This document shows, piece by piece, positions 18,222 to 28,189 of a stretch of DNA of 64,000 nt. This DNA is from Pusillimonas caeni (GTDB lineage: Bacteria > Pseudomonadota > Gammaproteobacteria > Burkholderiales > Burkholderiaceae_B): the NCBI RefSeq assembly GCF_003545815.1, contig NZ_PDUW01000002.1, positions 651,297 to 715,296 of the forward strand, in the 5' to 3' direction. Positions within the stretch are counted from its first letter, which is position 1. The number at the start of each line of letters is the position of its first letter. The notes under the pieces were generated by a model. It saw nothing but the letters and a program-made list of their open reading frames with translations, was not told where the DNA came from and searched no databases. A program made the translations under genes and the position numbers.

Positions 18222-19559
18222 TCAGGCGTTGCTGCCGGCAAGCGGCCGATATATGGTCGGCCGCAATGCCAGTGCCAGCCCCGCTCCGCGCAAGCCGTTG
18301 AATATCAGGAATGACAGCCACAGGCCGTGGTTGCCCCAAAGCGGCAGCAGCGCCAGCGACAGGGCCAGAAAGGCCGCCGAGCACCCCAGCATGATGAACA
18401 TCAGCGGCCGTGTGCGCGTCGCGCCTATGAATACGCCGTCGTAAAGATAGGCGGGCATGGACACCAAGGGGGCCAGCACTGCCCAGACCAGATAGCGCCG
18501 GGCCAGCTCTCCGATGTCCTGCTGGTCGGTAAGCAGGCCGATCAAATTCACCCCGGCAAGGCTGTACACCAGCATGTAAAGCAGCGAACCGATCAACCCC
18601 CACACCATGCAAACGCGAATGACGCGCGCCAGCCGGTTTGCGTTGCGCTGGCCCACCGCGGCGCCGCTCAGGGTTTCGGCGGCATGCGCGAACCCGTCCA
18701 GCCCATACGAGGTAAAGCTGAGGAAATTCAGCAAGATGGCGTTGGCCGCGAGCAGGGCGTCTCCCTGCTTGGCGCCGAGGTGCGTGAACCAGGCAAACGT
18801 GGCCAATAGACAGGCGGTGCGAACGAAGATGTGGCCGTTGATCTGGATCAGCCGGCGCAGCGCGGCGGGTTCGATGACCTCGGCCCAGCGTATCGCACTC
18901 AGCTGGACGCGGTAAGTGCGCCACAGCAGCACAGCGCCAACCGTCATGCCGCTGAGATCGGCCAGGGCGGTGGCGCGGCCGATTCCGCTTACGCCCCAGT
19001 CCAGGCCGTATACGAAAACCAGGACGGCGGCGAGGTTCACGATATTGATGAGGATCTGAATGGCCAGGGCGACACGCACTCGCTGGCAGCCCAGCAGCCA
19101 GCCCAGGATGACGTAGTTGGTCAGCGTGAACGGAGCCGACCAGATCCGGCCGTAAGCATAAAGACGCGCCTGTTCGGCCGCCTCGCTGGAGGCGCCCAGC
19201 AGCGCAAGTCCACCGTTGACGAGCGGACGCTGCAGCAGGAGGATCAGCAAGCCGATAGCCGTGGCGATGAGCACGCCGCGCCCCACCGTCAGCACGATGG
19301 ACTCGGCCTTGCCCGCGCCGAAGTACTGCGCCACCACGCCGGTGGTGCCCATGCGCAGGAAACCGAAGACCCAGAAAAGCAGATTGAAGAACAGGCTGCC
19401 CAAGGCCACGCCCGCCAGATGGTGGGCGCCCGGCAAATGGCCCGCGACCGCCGTGTCCACTGCCGACATCAGCGGTTGGGTCAGGTTGGCCAGAATGATG
19501 GGAATGGCCAGATACAACACCTTGCGGTAGCTGACGAGTGCGGGCGAAATGGAGGTCAT
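18222..19559 (-). CDS. MATE-family efflux transporter (DinF-like)
   Basis: This 445-aa protein has about 12 membrane segments. The N-terminal half includes IPIILANLTQPLMSAVDTAVAG, a hallmark of DinF/NorM MATE exporters, with the second half in the expected internal repeat. Such proteins expel cationic drugs or dyes by H+ or Na+ antiport across the inner membrane. It is convergent with the aldehyde dehydrogenase and divergent from the DUF1453 gene. Confidence 0.9.
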   Translation of the reverse strand: MTSISPALVSYRKVLYLAIPIILANLTQPLMSAVDTAVAGHLPGAHHLAGVALGSLFFNLLFWVFGFLRMGTTGVVAQYFGAGKAESIVLTVGRGVLIATAIGLLILLLQRPLVNGGLALLGASSEAAEQARLYAYGRIWSAPFTLTNYVILGWLLGCQRVRVALAIQILINIVNLAAVLVFVYGLDWGVSGIGRATALADLSGMTVGAVLLWRTYRVQLSAIRWAEVIEPAALRRLIQINGHIFVRTACLLATFAWFTHLGAKQGDALLAANAILLNFLSFTSYGLDGFAHAAETLSGAAVGQRNANRLARVIRVCMVWGLIGSLLYMLVYSLAGVNLIGLLTDQQDIGELARRYLVWAVLAPLVSMPAYLYDGVFIGATRTRPLMFIMLGCSAAFLALSLALLPLWGNHGLWLSFLIFNGLRGAGLALALRPTIYRPLAGSNA

Positions 19560-19751
19560 GAAGTAAGGGAGGCGGTACGGGAAAGCGCTCTCTATTGTGC
19601 CTGAGGTGGTCGAGCCTTGCGTCGCTTGGGCACACGGAATAGGCCTTCAAGCTAAAAATCTTGACGCCTTCTTCGATCAAAACTAAATTTCTGCCATGCT
19701 CGATGCAAACCACGGCGGCGGGCGCCACCTGCCGTAACCGCACGTCCGACC

Positions 19752-20249
19752 ATGACTGATTCCCAGATTCTGATTCTGCTTGCCTTGACGCTTTTCGCCG
19801 TCTACAGGCAGTCGGTCCGCCACGAGGTTGTCGGCCGTACGCGTTTCAAATTGGCCATCATCTACGCTGTCGTGGGCGTTGTCGCGGGCGGATTCTATCT
19901 GCCGCCCGACGCGCTGTCGTGGCTGACGCTGGGTCTTAGCATACTGGCCAGCGTCGTCGTCGGTGTGGTGCGTGGAAGGCTGACGAGGCTCTACCTGGAA
20001 CCCGACGGCCGCCTATACAGCCAGGGCACGGCGCTGACCATTTCGCTCTTTCTATTGCTGGTGATCGGCAAGTTCTCATTCGGCGCATGGCAGTACGTCC
20101 ATCACGCCCACCCGCATGGCGGTTTTGGCGAAGTTCTGCTGATGATCGCGGCCATGGTGGCCATGCAGGCCCAGATCGTCTGGCGGCGCGCCCAGGCGCT
20201 TATGGAAGGCGATGTGGCCCGACGAACCGCTACGGAAGCAGCCTCTTGA
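19752..20249 (+). CDS. DUF1453/CcdC-like integral membrane protein
   Basis: This 165-aa protein has four to five hydrophobic segments (ILILLALTLFAVY, LAIIYAVVGVVAGGFYL, LTLGLSILASVVVGVV, LTISLFLLLVIGKFSF, VLLMIAAMVAMQAQIVW). The RGRLTRLYLEPDGRLYSQGT loop between segments is typical of DUF1453/CcdC-like proteins. The function is unknown. Its stop overlaps the TTG start of the methyltransferase that follows, suggesting coupled translation. Confidence 0.7.
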   Translation: MTDSQILILLALTLFAVYRQSVRHEVVGRTRFKLAIIYAVVGVVAGGFYLPPDALSWLTLGLSILASVVVGVVRGRLTRLYLEPDGRLYSQGTALTISLFLLLVIGKFSFGAWQYVHHAHPHGGFGEVLLMIAAMVAMQAQIVWRRAQALMEGDVARRTATEAAS

Positions 20250-21007
20250 CGTCCATCGATCCGCGCCCGGCACGCAACTGGTTTGAGCAAGGCGGCGGCG
20301 ACTATGCCCGATTCCGGCCGGAGTACCCTTCCGAACTGGCCGACTTTCTCGCTTCGATGGCCCCCGACTTGCGTCTGGCCGTCGATGTCGGATGCGGCAA
20401 CGGACAGTTGACCCGTTCTCTCGCTTCATGCTTTGACCGAGTCGTAGGCCTGGACCCCAGCGCCGATCAGATCGCAAACGCCATCCCGAACGAGCGCATC
20501 ACTTATCAGTGCGCTCCCGCTGAAAAACTGCCGATGCCTGACCATAGCGCAAGCCTGATCACTGCGGCTCAAGCGGCGCATTGGTTCGATCTGCACGCCT
20601 TTTACCAAGAGGTCCGGCGCGTCGGTATTGCCGGGGGCGTGCTTGCCTTGATCAGCTACGGCGTCCTGAGGCTGGAGCCCGATCTCGAGTGTCGTTTCCA
20701 GAGGTTCTACTGGGAAGAGATTGCTTCCTATTGGCCTGCGCAACGCAAACTCGTCGACGAAGGCTACGCAACCATGGACTTCCCCTTTGAAGAGTTCGAG
20801 GCGCCTTCAATGGAAATCCGCCTTGAATGGGACTCGAGTGAATTCCTCGGCTACCTTCTTACCTGGTCGGCGGTTCAACACGCCAGGGAAGCGGGGCGAA
20901 TGGATGTGCTGAACCGATTTGCTGAAGACATTTCGGAGCTCTGGGGCGACGAACACCGCAGGCGGTCTGTTGCCTGGCCTATCAATATAAGAGTCGGCAG
21001 GTTGTGA
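20246..21007 (+). CDS. Class I SAM-dependent methyltransferase
   Basis: This roughly 253-aa protein has the SAM-binding motif I LAVDVGCGNGQLTRSLA, then VVGLDPSADQIANA (acidic end of strand 2) and PDHSASLITAAQAAHWFD (motif post-II/III). The pattern is that of the UbiE/TrmD-like class I family (Methyltransf_11). The start is a TTG at 20246 overlapping the upstream stop; an ATG at 20087 would run through the previous gene and is not credible. The substrate is unknown. Confidence 0.83.
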   Translation: MTSIDPRPARNWFEQGGGDYARFRPEYPSELADFLASMAPDLRLAVDVGCGNGQLTRSLASCFDRVVGLDPSADQIANAIPNERITYQCAPAEKLPMPDHSASLITAAQAAHWFDLHAFYQEVRRVGIAGGVLALISYGVLRLEPDLECRFQRFYWEEIASYWPAQRKLVDEGYATMDFPFEEFEAPSMEIRLEWDSSEFLGYLLTWSAVQHAREAGRMDVLNRFAEDISELWGDEHRRRSVAWPINIRVGRL

Positions 21008-21128
21008 GCGGCCTATAGGCCACCACTCTGGCCTTCCTGACCTCGCGCTCGCATACGCCGCGAACGACCTGATCGCACGCCTATCCATCGGCGTGCCTGA
21101 GCCGGCATGATTTCTTCAGTCTCGAAAT

Positions 21129-21146
21129 GTTATGTTATAACATAAC
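21129..21146. promoter_or_regulatory. Zur-like operator (perfect 18-bp palindrome)
   Basis: GTTATGTTATAACATAAC is a perfect dyad lying 28 bp before the TonB-receptor ATG. Flanking AAA/TTT extends the symmetry to 24 bp with one mismatched pair. It resembles the proteobacterial Zur box (core ATGTTATAnTATAACAT). Binding would repress the operon when zinc is sufficient. This is inference from motif and operon content. Confidence 0.65.
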
Positions 21147-21173
21147 GTTTTCAAGGGATCGGAGAAGTTCAAC

Positions 21174-23321
21174 ATGAAAGTGCAAGCGGCCAGGTCGTAT
21201 CGAAGGCGGAGTATCGGCATAGAGAAGCGGACGGGGTTGGCGGCTGCTGCGTTCTGCCTTGCTTGCAGCGTTCAAGCCGCCGAGGGCGGCGGGGACGTGA
21301 ATGACACTGTCTTGGCTTCAGCGCCGGGCTCGCCCGCCGCCGACACTGACCACGGCCAATCGGTCAAGCTGAGCCCGATCGTGGTGACGGCGACGCGCAA
21401 TGTCCAGCCTCGCGACGAAGTGCCGTCTTCGATGGAGGTGGTCGAAGGCGAGGTCCTGGAAGAGACCGTGGGCAATACTTTCCTCGACCAGCTCAAGAAA
21501 AACGCCAGCGTGGACGTCATCCAGTATCCGAACGGACTGGCGGGTGTCGGCCTGCGCGGCATGCGGCCGAACTTCGAGTTCACCATCAATCCACGGACCT
21601 TGATACTGATAGACGGTAGGCCGTCCGGCTCCACCAGCTTCACCACGCTGTCGCCGGAAAGCATAGAGCGCGTCGAAGTGTTGAAAGGGCCGGCGTCGTC
21701 GCTGTACGGCGCGTCGGCTATGGGCGGCGTAGTCAACATCATCACGCGCCGCTCCACCGGCCCCATAGGCGGCAGCGTCAGCCTGGGCTACGGCTCGTTC
21801 GATACGCGCCAGGCCGATGTGGCGCTGGGCGGCTCTTTGTCCGACAGGACGGACTTCGACCTGGCCGTCGGCTATGTGAATCAGAACGGCGAGTTCCGCA
21901 CCGGCGGAGGCGACACGCGGCCCAACAGCGATTTCCGCCGCATATCGGGCAAGGCGCGATTGGGCAGCGACCTGACCGATATGGTAAGGGTGGACGTCAC
22001 GCTGGACTGGGCGGACCTGAACAACAATGCGCCCGGCCCGCTCAGCTACGATCCGCCCAACGCATCGGCCAATGAAACCAGCCGTGTCGGGGGCGATGTC
22101 AGGTTGACGCTGACCCCGCGGGACCACGAGGTGACGGCGGTGGCCTATGCCTCGCGGGAGAACTACAACTACATCACCGTGCCGGCGCAGGCGCCGCGCT
22201 ACCGATCCAGCCGCACCGAGTCGAGCTACATGGGCCTGCAGTTGCAGGACGTCTGGAGCCTGAGCGACAGCATGACGCTGACCTACGGCGTGGACTGGCA
22301 GCGTGTCGAGGCCGACCGTTTCTCCTTCGACGCCGCGGGCGAGAGCCTGGCGCCCTACAGCCCCAACGAGCGGCGCGACAGCCGAGGAATCTTTACCGAA
22401 TGGGGCAGCAAGTGGCTGGACGATCGTCTGATCGTCACGCTGGGCGGCAGGCTGGACTGGATCGATGCCAGCACGCGCACCACGCCGTACAAGGACACCT
22501 TCACTCCGGGCTCGTCAAGCTTCACCAGTTTCAATCCGCGCGGCGGGGTGGTCTACAAATTGACGGACAGCTGGCGCGTCCATGGCTCGGCCGGTACGGC
22601 CTTCGCTCCGCCGCAAGGCAATGAACTGGCCGGCGAGAACGTGGAGTATGCGGGCGCCCAGCGGCGTGTCAGCGTCGGCAACGCCGGCCTGAGTCCCGAG
22701 CGCAACAAAAGCTGGGATCTGGGCGTGGGCTATGCCGACGACTACCTGGATGCCGACCTGACCTACTTCAATGCCCGCATCCGCGACCGCATCCGCTCGG
22801 TCATCGTCAGCGAAACGCCGACGGAGCGCATCAGCAGCTACGAGAATGCCGACGATTCCCGCATGCGCGGCATCGAGGCCAGGCTGGCGCTGGATGCGGG
22901 ACGGCTGTTCGGCCTGCCCGCCAGCCGGGTCGGCCTGTCGGGCAGCCTGACACGGTTGATACAGGCGGAGGATTTCGATGCCGGCGGCGCTGTGCCGATA
23001 CGCAACGTGGCCAAGTGGAAAGGCAATGTGTCGCTGACGGTCAGCGACGGCCAGGCATGGTGGGCGACGCTGACGGCGCGCCACGTGGACGTGCGCTACG
23101 ACAACGACAACAGCCAGGGACGCATCTATACCGGCGGGCGGGGCGGAGTGTTCGAGAACGAACCCTTTACCGTGGTGGATTTCAGCGCCCGCTGGAAGAT
23201 CACGCGCCATGACACGCTGCGCTTCGACGTCTCCAACCTGTTCGACCGCGACTACTACGAAAAGGCCGACTACACCATGCCGGGCCGCGCCTTCTACCTG
23301 CGCTACACGAGGGCTTTGTAA
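21174..23321 (+). CDS. TonB-dependent outer-membrane receptor, probable metal/metallophore uptake
   Basis: This 715-aa receptor has a signal peptide ending near VQA, a TonB box and plug start at LSPIVVTATRNVQPRDEVPSS, the plug motif VEVLKGPASSLYGASAMGGVVNII, a 22-strand barrel region, and a C-terminal strand FYLRYTRAL ending in a hydrophobic residue as required for BAM insertion. It is first in an operon with an ExbB-like channel, DUF2149 and CobN-like genes. P. aeruginosa has a comparable Zur-controlled receptor/CobN-like cluster (PA1922-PA1925 region, from memory). Zinc or cobalt complexes are the likely substrates. Confidence 0.9.
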   Translation: MKVQAARSYRRRSIGIEKRTGLAAAAFCLACSVQAAEGGGDVNDTVLASAPGSPAADTDHGQSVKLSPIVVTATRNVQPRDEVPSSMEVVEGEVLEETVGNTFLDQLKKNASVDVIQYPNGLAGVGLRGMRPNFEFTINPRTLILIDGRPSGSTSFTTLSPESIERVEVLKGPASSLYGASAMGGVVNIITRRSTGPIGGSVSLGYGSFDTRQADVALGGSLSDRTDFDLAVGYVNQNGEFRTGGGDTRPNSDFRRISGKARLGSDLTDMVRVDVTLDWADLNNNAPGPLSYDPPNASANETSRVGGDVRLTLTPRDHEVTAVAYASRENYNYITVPAQAPRYRSSRTESSYMGLQLQDVWSLSDSMTLTYGVDWQRVEADRFSFDAAGESLAPYSPNERRDSRGIFTEWGSKWLDDRLIVTLGGRLDWIDASTRTTPYKDTFTPGSSSFTSFNPRGGVVYKLTDSWRVHGSAGTAFAPPQGNELAGENVEYAGAQRRVSVGNAGLSPERNKSWDLGVGYADDYLDADLTYFNARIRDRIRSVIVSETPTERISSYENADDSRMRGIEARLALDAGRLFGLPASRVGLSGSLTRLIQAEDFDAGGAVPIRNVAKWKGNVSLTVSDGQAWWATLTARHVDVRYDNDNSQGRIYTGGRGGVFENEPFTVVDFSARWKITRHDTLRFDVSNLFDRDYYEKADYTMPGRAFYLRYTRAL

Positions 23322-23323
23322 CC

Positions 23324-23878
23324 ATGGCATTGAAACTGATACTGGAGCAGGTCTCCCAATGGTTGTTTCAACCGGTGCTGGCATTGCTGGTGGCCCTGGT
23401 GATATGGACGCTGGTGGCACTGGGCATGTTTCTGCGCAGCCTGGCCGGTCGCCGGCGCGGGCAAAGGCCGGCGGTGAGCCGGTTCGCCCGATTGATCGAC
23501 GCGGCGGCGGCCGACACGGCGCCCGATGCCGACATCCGCATTGAGCGCGTACTGGCCCAGGCCGAGCACAGCAGCTTGCGCAGCCTGAACACCGTGCGCT
23601 TCGCCGTGCGCGCCGGCCCTTCGCTGGGCCTGATGGGCACGCTGATCCCCATGGCGGCCGCATTGAGCGGGCTGGCGCGCGGCGACTTGCCGGCTTTGGC
23701 CGAGCATATGGTGGTGGCCTTCTCGGCCACCATCGTCGGCATTGCCATCGGCGTCGTGATGCACGTGATCGCGATGGTGCGCGAGGGATGGCAACGCCAG
23801 GATCTCGACGACATCCGCCTGCATGCCGAGCGCGCGCTGCGGGCCCAGGAGGCCGGCGCGCCGAAGGCGGCCGCATGA
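23324..23878 (+). CDS. MotA/TolQ/ExbB-family proton channel subunit
   Basis: This 184-aa protein has a first membrane helix at about residues 14-38 (PVLALLVALVIWTLVALGMFL). Two further helices include the family core SLGLMGTLIPMAAALSGLARGDL and MVVAFSATIVGIAIGVVMHVI, whose polar residues line the proton path. It starts 2 bp after the receptor stop and overlaps DUF2149 by 4 bp (ATGA). With DUF2149 it likely replaces ExbB-ExbD as the energising pair dedicated to this receptor or CobN-like protein. Confidence 0.85.
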   Translation: MALKLILEQVSQWLFQPVLALLVALVIWTLVALGMFLRSLAGRRRGQRPAVSRFARLIDAAAADTAPDADIRIERVLAQAEHSSLRSLNTVRFAVRAGPSLGLMGTLIPMAAALSGLARGDLPALAEHMVVAFSATIVGIAIGVVMHVIAMVREGWQRQDLDDIRLHAERALRAQEAGAPKAAA

Positions 23879-24231
23879 AATCGCGCCTGCGCTTTACCCG
23901 GTCTCGACTGGACATCAGTCGCCACGACGACCCATTGGCCGGCGTTGCCAATCTCTTCGATGCCAGCCTGGCTTTCATCGTGGCGATGGCGCTGGCGCTG
24001 TTTTCCGTGCTGGGTTCGACCGATATGCTCAGCGCCGACGCCAGCTGGACACTGACACGCACGACTGCCGACGGCGAGCTGGAAGTCGTCAGCAAGGAGC
24101 AGCAGCAGATCAAGGTCGAGCGCGTATCCGACCGCAAGCTGTCGGGGCAGGGCGAGCGGCTGGGCACGGCCTACCGCCTGCAGGGCGGCCAGGTCGTGTA
24201 CGTGCCCGAACAAGAAGGCGAGAAACCCTGA
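23875..24231 (+). CDS. DUF2149 protein, ExbD-like partner
   Basis: This 118-aa protein has one membrane helix near residues 30-48 (DASLAFIVAMALALFSVLGS) and a short periplasmic tail. The pattern is that of an ExbD/TolR-like single-span partner, including an aspartate (LFDASLAF) near the start of the helix. DUF2149 is commonly found beside CobN-like and ExbB-like genes. It is translationally coupled to the preceding gene and followed 1 bp later by the CobN-like ATG. Confidence 0.75.
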   Translation: MKSRLRFTRSRLDISRHDDPLAGVANLFDASLAFIVAMALALFSVLGSTDMLSADASWTLTRTTADGELEVVSKEQQQIKVERVSDRKLSGQGERLGTAYRLQGGQVVYVPEQEGEKP

Positions 24232-24232
24232 T

Positions 24233-27200
24233 ATGGATCGACATATGAGCGCCCATGGCTTGAACGTGCGGGACCGTACGCGGCTCCGGTGCCGCCTGCC
24301 GGATTGGCGCACGGGCATAAGGCTGTGCGTGATGTGCCTGCTATGGCCCTTATGCTTCTGGCCCGCGGGGGCGGATGCGGCCCAGGGGTCTCGCCCGCGC
24401 ATCGCCGTCATTTCCATAGAGCTGGCGCAGCAGCCCACCTTGATGCGCGAGGCGGCGGCGCGCCAGGCGCCCGCCATGCGGATCGACCTGTTCGGGCTGG
24501 GGGGCGGGCATCTGCCCACGCTGGAAGGCGTCGAGCTGGAAGGCTACGATCTCATCGTCGTCGAAGGCATAGGCCCTCGATTGGCCTCGTACCGTCCGCG
24601 CCTGGATGAAGCAGCGCGGCATACGAAAGTGCTGGTGCTGAACGGACATGAATGGGTGCGCGGCAATGTGGAGCCCGCTTCGGTGCCCGACGCCATCAAG
24701 TACTGGCGCAACGCCACGGCCGACAACTACACGCATCTGTTCGACTATCTGGGCGCGCGCCTGCTGGGTCTGGAGCGGCCCGTTGCCGCGCCGGTCGAAT
24801 ACGCCGAGCATGCTTATTACCATCCTGGCCATGCCGGGGGCTTTGCCGACCTGCAGGCCTATCTGGACTGGATGGGACAACGCCACGCCGATGCTGCCGA
24901 ACGCCCGCGCGTGGGCATCGTGTTCTACCGCAGCCTGGCGCTGGCGGACAACACTGCCGTAATCGATGCGTTGATCGAGGAAACCGAGAGCCAGGGCGGG
25001 CTGCCCGTGGCGCTGTGGCGCAGCGGCAGCCGCGACTCGCTGCGCGGCCTGCATGACCGGGACGGCCGGCCGGCGGTCGACGTCCTGATCCTGTGCGCCA
25101 GCCAGATCGACTACGCTGACCATCGCGCCGGCGTGGCGGAGGCCAAAGCGCTTGGCGTGGCCGTGCTGAACTGCACGACGGACTACTCCCGCACGCCGGA
25201 GCAATGGCGCGCCGATCCGGGCGGCTTCGCACCCGACCGCAGCGGCCAGCTGGCCATGAGCGAGGCCAGCGGCATCGTGGAACCTATGATGGTCGGCGCC
25301 AACGTGGCGCATGGCGACGGTGCGGTCCGGCACCAGGCGCTGCCCGAACAGGTGGCCTGGCGCGTGGAGCGGGCCATGTCCTGGGCGCGCCTGCATCGCA
25401 TGGCCAATGCCGACAAGCGCCTGGTGATCGCCTATCACAGCGAGGCGGCCGACCGCGCCGACGTCGGCAGCGACCCGGACACCTATCTGGACGCCCAGGC
25501 CAGCCTGGCGGCGCTGCTGCGCCGGCTCAGGGACGAAGGCTATGACGTAGGCAAAAGCCCCTTGCCCGATGCGCAGGAGCTGGCGCGACGCATGGCGCGC
25601 GACGGCGCCAATGTCAGCGCGGGGATGTGGGGCGCCGCGGATCATCGGGGCGCCGACGACGCGCAGGCGGCCAACGCGCAGGTCGAGCTGGACCGGCGCC
25701 TGAAAGAGGGCGGCGCCGTGGCCATACCCCAGGCGCAGTACCTGGAGTGGTATGCGCAATTGCCGAAGGCGCTGCGCGAGCAGACCGAGGCGCGCTGGGG
25801 GCCGCCCCCGGGCAGGCTGATGGTCCACGTCGACCAGGATGGCGCTCGTTCCATCGTCATCCCCTTGCTGCGCTTCGGCAAGGTGGCGCTGGCCCCGCAT
25901 CCGGTCTGGGGCTATCTGCAGGATGCGTCCGCCTTGTCATCCACGGGCGCCTTGCCGCCGCATCACCAGTACATCGCGTTCTATCTTTGGATGGCGCGGG
26001 GCTGGCAGGCCGACGCCTACCTGCCTGTCTTCACTCAACTTTCACTGATGCCGGGCAAGCAGCAGGGGCCCGCGCGCGACGATTGGGTAGGAATTTTGAT
26101 AGGCGCGCTGCCCCATATACAGCCCACCCCATTGCAGGCCAACGGCGGCATCGGCAACAAGCGGCGCGCCAATGCCGTGACACTGGGTTTCATGCCGCCG
26201 CTGAGGCGGGGCGGCCTGCCGCCGGCGCTGGCGGGGCTGCGGGATGATTTGGCCTTGGCGTCGGATGGGACGACGTCCAGCGCGGACCGGGAGGCCGCCC
26301 GGCAGGCCGTGCGTAAAGCCGCCTCGGCCCACGAGCGGGAACTGGGCGTCGACCCCGCATCGGCGCGGTGGCCCGAGCTGGAAGCTGCGCTTGGCGATTA
26401 TCTCGACGAGGTGGCCGACGCCGTCATGCCGGTGGGCGGACACGTGCTGGGCCGGGCGCCTGACGAGGACACGACCGTCGGCATGGTGCATGCCATGCTG
26501 GCGGGCGACGGCCACGATGCGCCGGATGAAGACACCGTGCGTGCGGTGTTGCGGGGCGATGCCGCCGGGGTGGAGTCCGGCCAGTTGGCGCGCATTCGCG
26601 ACTATGCGGCCCGCGTCGCCGCCGCGCCCCGCGAAATGGACGCCGTGCTGCAAGCTTTGTCGGGCGGGTACATCGAACCGGGGCCCATGGCGGACGCGGT
26701 GCGCAATCCCGACGCCCTGCCGCCGGGACGCAATCCCTATACGCTGGCCACGCGCAGCCTGCCGACGCGCGAATCCTGGGAGATCGGCGCCCGCCTCGCC
26801 GACGAGTTGATCGATGCCTACCGGCAAGAGCACGGCGGCACGCCGCGCAAGGTCGCCTTCGTACTGTGGTCGGGCGAATCCACACAGAACGAGGCCGCGA
26901 TGGAAGCCCAGATACTGCGCCTTCTGGGCGCTCGCCCGGTCTGGAACCCGCGCGGCGAAGTCGTCGACGTGGCGCTGGACGACCGCGCGACCCTTGGGCG
27001 GCCGCGAGTCGATGTGCTGGTGACGACCTCGGGCACCTATCGCGATCATTTCCGCGACAAGATCGCCATGCTGGCCAAGGCGGCGAGGCTGGCCGCGCAG
27101 GCGCGCGAAGACGACAACCCCGTCTATCTGCACAGCCAGGCGCAAGCCAGGCGACTGCGCGCCGGCGGCGTGGACGCCGATATCGCCGAGCAACGTTCTG

Positions 27201-28189
27201 TGCGGCGGGTCTACTCGACCGCGCCGGGCGCCTATTCGCCTTCGACACAGTTCGCCATCCGTGCGGGTGCGGAATGGGACGATGCCCGTCTATCGAAGCT
27301 ATACACGGACAGGCTGGGCCACGCCTACGGCGAAAACGAAGACGGCGCGGCCGACGCCGAGGGCTTCGTCGATCAGTTGTCTTCCGTCGAAGCGGCCGTT
27401 TTCAGCCGCAGTTCAAATACCTATGGCCTGCTGGACACCAGCATGCCGGCCGCCTACCTCGGCGGCATCGGCATGGCGGTGCGCGAGCATACCGGGCGCC
27501 AGGTGAGCAACTACGTGGCCGACCTGAAAGCTTCGCCGACCGGCCAGGCGCACCTGGAACCCCTTGCCCGCAGCTTCGGGCGGGAATTGCAGTCGCGCTA
27601 CTTCAATCCAGAGTGGATACGAGCCATGCAGGAAAGCGGCTACAACGGCGCGCGCTACATGGCCGACCTGCCTGCGCACATGCTGCTGTGGGACGTCACG
27701 ACGCCGGCACTCGTCGCCGACGCCGACTGGGCCGAGGTCAAGGCGGTCTATGTGGATGACAAATACGGCATGGACATGGACGCCTACTTCGAGCAGCACA
27801 ATCCGCATGCGCGCCAGCATCTGCTCGAAACGCTGCTGGACGCCGTCGAACGCGGCGCCTGGCAGGCGAACGAGGCCGATCGCGAACAACTGGAGCAGGC
27901 GCTGGCCCAAAGCGTGGAGCGGCACGGGTCGGATTGCGCATTGCCTTCGTGCAGGGCAGCGGAGCTTGTGAAGATGGAGCAGCCCGCCCCGGCCGCAGCA
28001 CCTGCCGTGGCGGCGCCGAGCGCCACGGCGGGTGCCGCCGAGCCATCGCCTTCGGCGGCAAACGTGGAAGGCTATGTGCTGGAGCCGCGTGCCGCCGCAG
28101 CGGTTCAGCCAGTGCAACGAGGGCTTTGGCTGTGGCTGCTGGTGGCGGCGTTGTTGATGGCGGGCTGGTTGCGTCGGCCTCGCTGGTAG
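24233..28189 (+). CDS. Exported, membrane-anchored CobN-like chelatase subunit
   Basis: This 1318-aa protein is colinear with the large CobN/ChlH/BchH chelatase subunit family (PF02514). Recognisable blocks include PPLRRGGLPPALAGLRDD, YTLATRSLPTRESWEIGARLADELI, and NTYGLLDTSMPAAYLGGI. It differs from cytosolic CobN in two ways. An N-terminal signal sequence ends near ADAAQG (about residue 50). A C-terminal membrane helix (about residues 1295-1312, GLWLWLLVAALLMAGWL) is followed by RRPRW. It therefore should sit in the periplasm, tethered to the inner membrane. No AAA partner (CobS/ChlI) or CobT is nearby, so it may bind or handle metal-tetrapyrrole/metallophore rather than perform ATP-driven chelation. 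Confidence 0.87.
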   Translation: MDRHMSAHGLNVRDRTRLRCRLPDWRTGIRLCVMCLLWPLCFWPAGADAAQGSRPRIAVISIELAQQPTLMREAAARQAPAMRIDLFGLGGGHLPTLEGVELEGYDLIVVEGIGPRLASYRPRLDEAARHTKVLVLNGHEWVRGNVEPASVPDAIKYWRNATADNYTHLFDYLGARLLGLERPVAAPVEYAEHAYYHPGHAGGFADLQAYLDWMGQRHADAAERPRVGIVFYRSLALADNTAVIDALIEETESQGGLPVALWRSGSRDSLRGLHDRDGRPAVDVLILCASQIDYADHRAGVAEAKALGVAVLNCTTDYSRTPEQWRADPGGFAPDRSGQLAMSEASGIVEPMMVGANVAHGDGAVRHQALPEQVAWRVERAMSWARLHRMANADKRLVIAYHSEAADRADVGSDPDTYLDAQASLAALLRRLRDEGYDVGKSPLPDAQELARRMARDGANVSAGMWGAADHRGADDAQAANAQVELDRRLKEGGAVAIPQAQYLEWYAQLPKALREQTEARWGPPPGRLMVHVDQDGARSIVIPLLRFGKVALAPHPVWGYLQDASALSSTGALPPHHQYIAFYLWMARGWQADAYLPVFTQLSLMPGKQQGPARDDWVGILIGALPHIQPTPLQANGGIGNKRRANAVTLGFMPPLRRGGLPPALAGLRDDLALASDGTTSSADREAARQAVRKAASAHERELGVDPASARWPELEAALGDYLDEVADAVMPVGGHVLGRAPDEDTTVGMVHAMLAGDGHDAPDEDTVRAVLRGDAAGVESGQLARIRDYAARVAAAPREMDAVLQALSGGYIEPGPMADAVRNPDALPPGRNPYTLATRSLPTRESWEIGARLADELIDAYRQEHGGTPRKVAFVLWSGESTQNEAAMEAQILRLLGARPVWNPRGEVVDVALDDRATLGRPRVDVLVTTSGTYRDHFRDKIAMLAKAARLAAQAREDDNPVYLHSQAQARRLRAGGVDADIAEQRSVRRVYSTAPGAYSPSTQFAIRAGAEWDDARLSKLYTDRLGHAYGENEDGAADAEGFVDQLSSVEAAVFSRSSNTYGLLDTSMPAAYLGGIGMAVREHTGRQVSNYVADLKASPTGQAHLEPLARSFGRELQSRYFNPEWIRAMQESGYNGARYMADLPAHMLLWDVTTPALVADADWAEVKAVYVDDKYGMDMDAYFEQHNPHARQHLLETLLDAVERGAWQANEADREQLEQALAQSVERHGSDCALPSCRAAELVKMEQPAPAAAPAVAAPSATAGAAEPSPSAANVEGYVLEPRAAAAVQPVQRGLWLWLLVAALLMAGWLRRPRW

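Noticed and set aside
22515..27193. Long - strand frames opposite the TonB receptor and CobN-like gene
   Set aside because: Shadow composition and complete overlap with well-supported + strand genes.
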